Of a stretch of DNA of 6,847 nt, positions 1 through 5,745 are shown piece by piece. The notes beneath the pieces are model-generated. The model searched no databases. It was given only the letters and a program-made list of their open reading frames with translations, and was not told the DNA's origin. Within the stretch, counting starts at the first letter, position 1; every line of letters starts with the position of its first letter. This stretch comes from Myxococcota bacterium. Lineage in GTDB: Bacteria; Myxococcota; Polyangia; GCA-2747355; JAKLHH01. Location of the stretch: the NCBI GenBank assembly GCA_022710245.1, contig JAKLHH010000410.1, positions 1 to 6,847 of the forward strand, in the 5' to 3' direction. The translations under genes were made by a program, and so were the position numbers.

Positions 1-3000
1 CCGCGGCCGCCGAGGTCGACCTCTCCCGTGGCGGTGAGCGAGCCGCGGTCCCCCTCGAGGCTCAGGCTGACGACCCGGACCCGGGCGGGCTCGAGCTCGA
101 CGCGGGCGCGCAGCTTGCGGAGGGGCGAGACCCCGCTCACCTGCACGCGCCCGTCCTCGACGGTGAGATGGCCGACGAGGACCGGCCGCGCGAGCGGCCC
201 GCTCGCCTGCACGTCGAGCGCCAGCTTGCCGGCCGCCTCGCGCACCGCCGGCGTGAGCCGCGGGAGCAGCGCGAGGTCGAGCTGCTGGCCGCGCAGCTTC
301 GCCACCGGCTCTCCTCCCGCGAGGGGTAGCCGGGCGCTCCCCCGCAGCGTGCCTCCGCCCGGCATCCGCAGGTCGAGCGTGCCGTCCAGCTGCTTGCCCG
401 CGAGGACCGCGCCGGCGCGGAGCACGCCGAGCTCGAGGGGACCCAGGCCCGCGCTGCTCACCTCGAGGTCCGCCCGCCCTTGCGGCGACCGCGCGCTCCC
501 CGCGAGCCGCACCGTGCCGCGCAGGCTCCCGCGCAGGCCGGCGAGGCCCGGCTCGAGGTCCGCGAGCCGGTCGAGCGGGTAGCCGGGGAGGCGGACCTCG
601 ACGGTGAGCGGCAGTCCGGAGAGCGCGGCACGCGCCGCGGCCGAGCTGACGAGCGGGGCGAGCCGCAGGGGCGCGCTGCCGGTGAGGGCCAGGACGCGCA
701 GCCGATCACGCGCGAGCTCGAGGCTCGCCCGCACGTCCTTCACGCCGGCCGTCACGCGCGCGCCGAGGTCGAGGTCGCCGAGCCTCCTCGCGTCCAGCTT
801 GCCGCTCGCCAGGCGGGCGCGCAGGCGGAGCGCGGGCCGCTGGAGCGCGCCGTCCAGCTCGAGGCGCGCGGAGGCGGCGCCCGCGAGCCGCCTGAGGACC
901 GGGTGCAGGGGCGGGAGCGTGCGGAGCTCCGTCGGCGAGAGCTCGAGGCGGAGCCGGAGCGGCAGCGCGGCCAGCGCGGCGAGGTCCAGCGTGGCGAGGT
1001 CCAGCGCGGGGGCGGGCTGGCCCGCGCGCGGCGCGACGGCCGGCGCGAGGAAGGGGCGGAGCCCCATCGGGACCTCCGCGCTGAGTCGGACCAGCGAGCG
1101 TCCGGCGAGGGAGACCCGCTGCTGCAGCGTGGTCTTGCCCTCGGCCACGGTGAGGTCGGTCACGCCGTCGACGCCGCGCACCGGGGCGTCGAGGCCGGGG
1201 AGCGCACCGGCCGACGCCGAGACGCCCCGAAGCGCGAGCGCGAGCTTCAGGCGCGGATCGCCCAGGCGACCGCTCGCCTCGAGGGTGAGCCTGGCCTCCC
1301 CGGCCAGGCTCGGCGCGGCGGGCGCGAGCGTGTGCACCAGCCCGAGCGGCAGCCTCTCGAGGCGGAGGTGCACCTCGCCCTCGCCGCCGAGGTCAGGCGT
1401 CGGCGCGAGGCCGCGGTAGCGGACCGGCAGCCGTGCGCCGAGCGCGAGCCGCGTGCCTGTCGCCGGCAGCGAGGCCTGGAGCTCGAGGCTCGCCTCTCGG
1501 CGCAGCGCCCGGCCCGTCACGTGCGCGCTCACCCGGTGCGGCAGGCCGGGCACGCGGAGCTCTCGCGCCTCCACCTCGGCGACGAACCGCGGGAAGCCCT
1601 GCGGTCTGAGCGCGCCGCTCACGGTGAGCTCCCCGCCGAGGAGCGCGAGGCGCATGGGCGAGAGCGAGACCTGCTCGGCCGCCGGGCGCGGCCGCAGGAG
1701 CACGAGCCGCGGCTGGTTGCGGAGCACGAGCTCGTGGCCAAGCCCGGCGAGCGCCAGGCGGCGGAGCTGCACCTCGATCCGCCTCGCGCCCTCGCCGAGG
1801 AGGCTCCGCAGGTCGACCTCCACGCGGAGCGAGGGGCCGCGCGCCTGGAGGCCGAGGCGCTGCTCCCGCGGCGTGCCGCTCACCTGCAGCCGCGCGCGCT
1901 CGACGCGCAGCCTCGAACCGCCGTCGCCCGGATCGAGCCCCGCGAGCTCGACCCGCAGCGAGCCGTCGGGCGCCGCCGGCAGCCCGGTCGCCCTCACGCT
2001 CAGCGTGGCCCGCCCGAGGCGCAGCCGCGCCAGCGCGAGCCGCTCCACCCTCGCGCTCGCCTCGACGGCGAAGGGCCCTGCCAGCGGCCCGCTCGCGTGA
2101 GCGGTGAGGTGCACGCTGCCGGCGAGCCGCGGCACGCCGAGCGCCGTGATCGGCGCGGGGAGACGATCGAGGCGCGGCAGCGCGAGCTGCACCTTGGCGT
2201 CCACGCGCGCGAGCGTGCCCTCGCCGCTGGCGAGGACGCTGCCGCCCGGCGTCCTCAGCGCGAGCTCCTCGAGGGTCCAGGCCGCACCCCGCGTCCGCGC
2301 GCGGAGGCGGAGCTCGTCGAGGCGGAGCCCGCGGACCAGCCCCGGCGGGAGCCGCAGCGCGACCTTCGCCAGGCTCCCGGGCTGGAGCGGGATCCCCTCG
2401 CCCTCGAGCTCGATCACCGCGTCGAGGCGCGTCGGCGCGAGCGCCGGTACCGGCGCACCTGGATCGCCTCCGGCGAGGCTCAGCTTCAGCGCGTAGCGCG
2501 GCCCGCTCTCTGCGAGCCCGCCCCAGCCGTCGACGCGGAGCACGCCCTGCCCGGGCACCTCGAGCCGGCTCGCCAGCGTCACCTTCCCGTGCGGCCCGTG
2601 CGCCTTCAGCGTGAGCCGCACCGGGCCCGCCGGCACGAGGCCGCTCGCACCTGGAGCGGCGCCGCGCGCCGAGGGCGATGGCGGGGTGCGGCCGCGACCA
2701 GCCACCAGCAGCTCCAGCGCAGCGTCGAGCTGCCTCGCGTCGATCCCGCCGCGCAGCCCGAGGCTCGTGTCCAGGCGCTGGCCGTCGGGGAGCGTCACCC
2801 GCGCGAGGAGGCGCGGCAGCACGACCCGCGCGTCCGAGAGCCCTCCCTCGAGGCCGAGGTCGAGGTCGATCCCCTCGATCACGAGCGGGGGCGGCGCGGA
2901 GCCGGAGGAGCCGCCGCCCAGGGCCAGCGTGACCTTGCCGCCCCGCAGGTGGAGCCTCCCGAGCGAGAGCCGCAGCTTGGTCGGCGCCGAGGGCGGGCTC

Positions 3001-3482
3001 TCCTCCTTCGAGGGCACCACCAGGCGCGCGAGGTTCAGCGCGCCGTCCTGGCTCGGCGCGACGAGCAGCTCCGGCTCCTCGAGCTCGAGCGCGTCGACGC
3101 GGATCACCCCGCGCACGAGCCTGAAGAGATCGTACTGGAGGTGGACGCGCCGCACCCGGATCGCGGGGCCGCCGAACCGATCGGCGAGGACCACGCCCTC
3201 GAGGATCAGCTCGCGCGTGTAGTTCCCCCCCACGCGCGCCACCGAGAGCCCGGGCAGGGTCGGCGCGAGCTGCCTGAGCACGAAGCGCCGGAGCCAGCCC
3301 TGCCCTGCCTCGCTGCGCAGCACCTCGAGGGTGACGACCAGGATGACGAGCAGCGCCGCGAGCGTCCACGCGACCCCCAGCCCGAGCCGGCGCGAGAGCC
3401 GCCGCAGCCACGAGCGCCGCGGCCGCGGAGACGGCGCGCGCCCCCCCGGCCCCCGCGGCTCCGCGCCGCGCTCGCCGCCCAT
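1..3482 (-). CDS. tamB: TamB-like AsmA-family translocation/assembly protein, 3' end missing
   Basis: Inner-membrane-anchored periplasmic protein that partners TamA in outer-membrane biogenesis; TamB/AsmA relatives are thought to form a lipid-binding groove spanning the periplasm. Starting from ATG at 3482, 1160 codons read without a stop to the left edge. An Arg/Pro-rich cytoplasmic start (residues 1-32) is followed by one membrane segment at about 33-55 (core TLAALLVILVVTLEVL). The AsmA-like beginning follows, with GNYTRELILEGVVLAD and a VRRVHLQYD stretch. The rest is beta-repeat sequence alternating hydrophobic and charged residues, with a recurring LxGxxxLxLxxxGxLxxPxL unit near residues 451, 725, 863, 984 and 1081. 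E. coli TamB has 1259 residues; here 1160 are seen before the C-terminal DUF490 domain, so the full protein is probably longer. The gene follows tamA with a one-base overlap and a GGAG ten bases before the start, which suggests coupling. Alternative: another large AsmA-like protein (YhdP, YdbH type), but the tamA neighbour favours TamB. Confidence 0.87.
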   Translation of the reverse strand, partial: MGGERGAEPRGPGGRAPSPRPRRSWLRRLSRRLGLGVAWTLAALLVILVVTLEVLRSEAGQGWLRRFVLRQLAPTLPGLSVARVGGNYTRELILEGVVLADRFGGPAIRVRRVHLQYDLFRLVRGVIRVDALELEEPELLVAPSQDGALNLARLVVPSKEESPPSAPTKLRLSLGRLHLRGGKVTLALGGGSSGSAPPPLVIEGIDLDLGLEGGLSDARVVLPRLLARVTLPDGQRLDTSLGLRGGIDARQLDAALELLVAGRGRTPPSPSARGAAPGASGLVPAGPVRLTLKAHGPHGKVTLASRLEVPGQGVLRVDGWGGLAESGPRYALKLSLAGGDPGAPVPALAPTRLDAVIELEGEGIPLQPGSLAKVALRLPPGLVRGLRLDELRLRARTRGAAWTLEELALRTPGGSVLASGEGTLARVDAKVQLALPRLDRLPAPITALGVPRLAGSVHLTAHASGPLAGPFAVEASARVERLALARLRLGRATLSVRATGLPAAPDGSLRVELAGLDPGDGGSRLRVERARLQVSGTPREQRLGLQARGPSLRVEVDLRSLLGEGARRIEVQLRRLALAGLGHELVLRNQPRLVLLRPRPAAEQVSLSPMRLALLGGELTVSGALRPQGFPRFVAEVEARELRVPGLPHRVSAHVTGRALRREASLELQASLPATGTRLALGARLPVRYRGLAPTPDLGGEGEVHLRLERLPLGLVHTLAPAAPSLAGEARLTLEASGRLGDPRLKLALALRGVSASAGALPGLDAPVRGVDGVTDLTVAEGKTTLQQRVSLAGRSLVRLSAEVPMGLRPFLAPAVAPRAGQPAPALDLATLDLAALAALPLRLRLELSPTELRTLPPLHPVLRRLAGAASARLELDGALQRPALRLRARLASGKLDARRLGDLDLGARVTAGVKDVRASLELARDRLRVLALTGSAPLRLAPLVSSAAARAALSGLPLTVEVRLPGYPLDRLADLEPGLAGLRGSLRGTVRLAGSARSPQGRADLEVSSAGLGPLELGVLRAGAVLAGKQLDGTLDLRMPGGGTLRGSARLPLAGGEPVAKLRGQQLDLALLPRLTPAVREAAGKLALDVQASGPLARPVLVGHLTVEDGRVQVSGVSPLRKLRARVELEPARVRVVSLSLEGDRGSLTATGEVDLGGR
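978..1006. repeat. Short tandem duplication, 14-base unit repeated at 15-base offset, inside tamB
   Basis: GGCGAGGTCCAGCG occurs at 978-991 and again at 993-1006. In the tamB frame it encodes LDLAT-LDLAA, a five-residue in-frame duplication between beta repeats. A local slippage expansion that keeps the frame is the simplest reading. Confidence 0.6.
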
Positions 3483-3496
3483 CAGAACGCGTCTCC
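3480..3496 (-). promoter_or_regulatory. tamA/tamB stop-start overlap (TGATG) with internal ribosome binding site
   Basis: On the minus strand the tamA stop TGA (3484-3482) shares its A with the tamB ATG (3482-3480). A GGAG at 3496-3493 lies inside the last tamA codons, ten bases before the ATG. This fixes the tamB start and implies re-initiation or coupled translation of the two partner proteins. Confidence 0.7.
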
Positions 3497-5440
3497 GAGG
3501 GTGAGGTGGAAGGCGATGCGGTCGCCCGGGTCCGGGTTCGCCGGCACCGCGCCCTCGGCCAGCCGGTTCAGCCGCACGCCGACCCCGATCCGCACCGCGC
3601 CGATCGGCGTCTGGTAGTGCAGGCTCCCTCCCACGGCCACGTGCAGCCGCGCCAGCGACAGCTCGCTCAGCTGCGTCACCACGTCGCCCGCGTCGCAGAA
3701 CCCGATCAGGCTGAGCCAGTTGTCGAAGAGACGGAACATCCGCAGCCTGAGGTCCGCCGAGCCGAGGAGCGACGCGTTCCCGCCGTAGGGGATGCCGCCC
3801 TGCTGCGGTGAGAGGCGGCCGAAGGTGAAGCCGCGGTGGCTCGTCGGACCGCCGAGGGAGATGCGCCGCGTGATCGGGCTCTCGTCGCCGTCGAGCGGCA
3901 GCAGGTAGCCGAGCTGAGCTCGCAGCGCGAGCACCAGCCGCTTGGTCCCCAGCGGGAGAAAGCCGCGCAGGTCGGGCGTCACCTTGAGGTAGGTGAACGC
4001 GCTCCCCACCGCCGCGAACCCCTCCTCGAGCCGCACCTCCGCCCAGAAGCCGGCGCGCGGGTCGACGACCGAGTCGCGCAGATCGAGCTGCCCGAACTCC
4101 TCGAGCCAGGCGAGGCGGTAGGGGTCGCGGAAGCCCACCCCGAGCGCGGTCGAGCTCTTGTCGAAGAAGAGCTCGTTGATGTTGAAGAAGTCGAGGAACT
4201 GGAAGTTCCAGGAGAGCCCGGCGCGCAGCCGCTCGCGCCAGAAGGCGCGCTCGACGCCGAGCTGCAGCCGCGGCCCGTGCCAGCGGTAGCCCTGCTGGAT
4301 GCCGAGGTCGTAGCCGAGCGCTGCGAACGCGGTGATGCGCGTCGACCAGAGGTCGGGCTGCGTGAGCCGCACCTCGCTCACCACCGCCGGGCCGTGGTCG
4401 ACGGGCGCCCACGCCGTGGGGAAGACCACGTACGACGGCTGCAGCTTGAGCTCGAGGGTGCGCAGGCCGCCGAGGAAGTTGCGCAGGGTCCAGCGCCCGA
4501 TCAGGTGCACCTCCTGGCGCGCCTTCTCGAGGCCGAGCCCGACGCCGAGGCGGAGCTCGCGGAGCTTCGCCGGCGTGACGCGCACCCGCACGTCGGCCTC
4601 CTCCACCGGCGCGCGCGGCAGGTCGAGCCGCACCTCGCCGAAGACGCGCTGGTTGAAGAGGCGCGCGCGGGTGCGGGTGAGCTCGTCGGGATCGTAGCGC
4701 TGGCCCGGCTCCCAGGTCACCAGGCGCAGGACCTTGTCCGCGGGGAGCGAGCCCTGCCCCTCGAGCGCCGTCTTGCCGAAGCGCACGAGCGGGCCCGCCG
4801 CCACCTCCAGCTCGACCTTCGCCGTGCGGCGCGCGCGATCGACGAGCACGCGCCCGTCGACCTTCGCGTAGGCGTGCCCCGCGGCGATCAGCGCCGCGGC
4901 GAGGCGGGCCCTCGTCCGCGCGTACCGCGGGTGATCGAAGCGCTCGCCGGTGGGCAGGTCGAGCCCGCGGCGCAGCTGCTCCGCCAGCGCCGCCTCCACG
5001 CGCTCGAGCCCCTGCACGCGCACCTCGACGAGCCGGGTCGGCGGCCCCTCCTCCACCGTGAGCACCACCTCGACCTGGCGCCCGCCCTTGCGCTCCAGCA
5101 CCTGACGCTTGACCACGCGCGCGGAGAAGAAGCCGCGCACGCCGAGGTAGCTCTCCACGCGGCGCACGTCGCGATCGAGCATCGCCGGCTCGTAGTAGTG
5201 CTTCTCGGCGAAGGGCCACCAGCCGGTACGCCGCGTCTCCAGCCCCTCGAGGAGCGGCCCCGCCTCCACCGAGCGCACGCCCTCGAGCCGCACACGCGTG
5301 ACGAGCGGCTGCGGCGGCGCGTGCCCGCAGGCGGCGAGCAGCGCCAGGGCGATCAGTCCGGGCAGGGTCAGCCAGCGTGGGGTCGTGGTGGCACCGGCGG
5401 CGATCGGCCGCTCCTCGTGGAATTGTTGGTCGCTCCGCAC
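3482..5440 (-). CDS. tamA: TamA-like Omp85 outer-membrane barrel protein with lipobox
   Basis: Outer-membrane Omp85-family protein that works with TamB. From GTG at 5440 it is 652 residues, against 577 for E. coli TamA. A hydrophobic segment ends in LLAAC (Cys38), a lipobox. Three POTRA-like domains follow at about 46-131, 136-214 and 218-290, shown by VTRVRLEGVRSV, LVEVRVQGLERV and VRFGKTALEGQG starts and the GERFDHPRYARTRARL and GQRYDPDELTRTRARLF helices. The 16-stranded-type barrel spans about 295-652, with the Omp85 loop-6 motif as HRGF (Arg536, bases 3833-3835), FCDAGDVV near the end, and a terminal Phe (GDAF). The start is uncertain. The frame stays open to ATG at 5722, but that extension uses rare ACA, AGA, ATA and CTA codons (5470-5495) and would bury the signal peptide. 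GTG 5440 suits the signal and the promoter candidate; TTG 5470 is the alternative. No strong Shine-Dalgarno is seen. It is first in the operon with tamB. Confidence 0.88.
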   Translation of the reverse strand: MRSDQQFHEERPIAAGATTTPRWLTLPGLIALALLAACGHAPPQPLVTRVRLEGVRSVEAGPLLEGLETRRTGWWPFAEKHYYEPAMLDRDVRRVESYLGVRGFFSARVVKRQVLERKGGRQVEVVLTVEEGPPTRLVEVRVQGLERVEAALAEQLRRGLDLPTGERFDHPRYARTRARLAAALIAAGHAYAKVDGRVLVDRARRTAKVELEVAAGPLVRFGKTALEGQGSLPADKVLRLVTWEPGQRYDPDELTRTRARLFNQRVFGEVRLDLPRAPVEEADVRVRVTPAKLRELRLGVGLGLEKARQEVHLIGRWTLRNFLGGLRTLELKLQPSYVVFPTAWAPVDHGPAVVSEVRLTQPDLWSTRITAFAALGYDLGIQQGYRWHGPRLQLGVERAFWRERLRAGLSWNFQFLDFFNINELFFDKSSTALGVGFRDPYRLAWLEEFGQLDLRDSVVDPRAGFWAEVRLEEGFAAVGSAFTYLKVTPDLRGFLPLGTKRLVLALRAQLGYLLPLDGDESPITRRISLGGPTSHRGFTFGRLSPQQGGIPYGGNASLLGSADLRLRMFRLFDNWLSLIGFCDAGDVVTQLSELSLARLHVAVGGSLHYQTPIGAVRIGVGVRLNRLAEGAVPANPDPGDRIAFHLTLGDAF

Positions 5441-5483
5441 GACCGCCCGACCTGTGCGGCGCCGCGACAATAGGTCCGTCGGT

Positions 5484-5512
5484 ATTCTTGTATGCGCGGG
5501 GGGCCGCTGCAA
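5484..5512 (-). promoter_or_regulatory. Possible sigma-70-type promoter for tamA-tamB
   Basis: On the minus strand TTGCAG (5512-5507) and AAGAAT (5489-5484) are separated by 17 bases. Three of six bases match the -35 consensus and four of six the -10. The -10 sits in the AT-richer island. Transcription would begin near 5477, leaving a leader of about 37 bases before GTG 5440 but only a few before TTG 5470. Matches are weak, and GC-rich bacteria often deviate from consensus. Confidence 0.3.
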
Positions 5513-5656
5513 CCCGCCACGCCCGATGGTGGCGTGGTGCGACGCGACAGCACCCGCGCGCGACGCGTGCGGGGTGCGGACGCCCGTGGGCGCTCCGGCC
5601 ACGGGGTGGCTGCTCCGGCTGCCGCTGTCCTGCTGCAGGACGGCCCGTCGAGTCGC

Positions 5657-5684
5657 CATGATCGGCCAACGGCGCGGGATCATG
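5657..5684. repeat. Inverted repeat CATGATC-N14-GATCATG, possible operator
   Basis: Perfect 7-base arms at 5657-5663 and 5678-5684 are separated by 14 bases. The arms are 21 bases centre to centre, two turns of B-DNA, which is the geometry expected for a dimeric regulator binding one DNA face. It lies 61 bases before the lipoprotein ATG. A site for an activator or repressor of that gene is inference from spacing and position only. Confidence 0.35.
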
Positions 5685-5691
5685 CCCCCGC

Positions 5692-5730
5692 GCCCGCGGC
5701 GATCCCGGTCCGGAGGTTGCATCGCCGGGC
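5692..5730 (+). other. Potential hairpin upstream of the lipoprotein ribosome binding site
   Basis: GGCGAT (5698-5703) pairs with ATCGCC (5721-5726), and GCCC (5692-5695) pairs with GGGC (5727-5730). This gives about ten base pairs with a two-base bulge and a 17-base loop, ending four bases before the AAGGAGG. It could be an mRNA leader structure if transcription begins further upstream. It overlaps the sigma-54-like element, and the two readings are largely exclusive. Confidence 0.3.
5706..5721 (+). promoter_or_regulatory. Sigma-54-like -24/-12 element before the lipoprotein gene
   Basis: GG at 5707-5708 and GC at 5719-5720 are separated by exactly ten bases, and the -12 half reads TTGCA (5717-5721). 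The match to TGGCACG-N4-TTGCW is good in the -12 half and partial in the -24 half (GG and the G at 5712). Transcription would start about a dozen bases downstream, near 5732, immediately before the AAGGAGG. GG-N10-GC is common by chance in GC-rich DNA, so this is tentative. Confidence 0.3.
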
Positions 5731-5733
5731 CGC

Positions 5734-5740
5734 AAGGAGG
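5734..5740 (+). promoter_or_regulatory. Strong ribosome binding site AAGGAGG
   Basis: AAGGAGG ends five bases before ATG 5746, near-perfect complementarity to the 16S 3' end at good spacing. It favours ATG 5746 over the second in-frame ATG at 5755, which would be 14 bases away. It is much stronger than the sites before tamA or tamB and suggests efficient translation. Confidence 0.85.
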
Positions 5741-5745
5741 CCCTC

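Larger units (their letters stand above)
5441..5745. other. Divergent intergenic region between tamA and the lipoprotein gene
   Basis: About 305 bases without a supported gene. It must hold the promoters of both divergent units. The part at 5466-5495 is the most AT-rich short stretch here (TATTCTTGTATG on the plus strand). The in-frame upstream extension of tamA covers most of the region but carries codons rarely used elsewhere in the window. It also shows no conserved domain character, so I treat it as non-coding. No tRNA, terminator or insertion element was seen. Confidence 0.7.

Noticed and set aside
28..582. Plus-strand open frame of 184 codons at the left edge
   Set aside because: It is a Ser/Arg/Pro-rich shadow of tamB without a credible RBS or domain.
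1393..3411. Minus-strand open frame of 672 codons
   Set aside because: It is out of phase with tamB on the same strand, with Arg/Ala/Gly-rich low-complexity sequence and no recognisable fold. The real frame from ATG 3482 runs through it and off the left edge.
480..3617. Plus-strand open frame of 1045 codons opposite tamB
   Set aside because: Its translation is an Arg/Glu/Ala-rich string without domain character, and it covers tamB and the end of tamA. The minus-strand frame has a membrane anchor, beta repeats and an operon partner. The open frame follows from the GC-rich, CTC/GAG-rich coding sequence.
3836..5473. Plus-strand open frame of 545 codons opposite tamA
   Set aside because: It is an Arg/Glu/His/Leu-rich shadow of tamA, whose POTRA and barrel motifs are clear on the minus strand.
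5441..5722. N-terminal extension of tamA to ATG 5722
   Set aside because: It would put the lipoprotein signal about 130 residues into the protein, uses codons rare in the rest of the window (ACA, AGA, ATA, CTA), and would fill the whole divergent promoter region.
5692..5730. GC-rich stem considered as an intrinsic terminator
   Set aside because: No T-run follows on either strand, and it lies upstream of a gene start rather than after a gene end.
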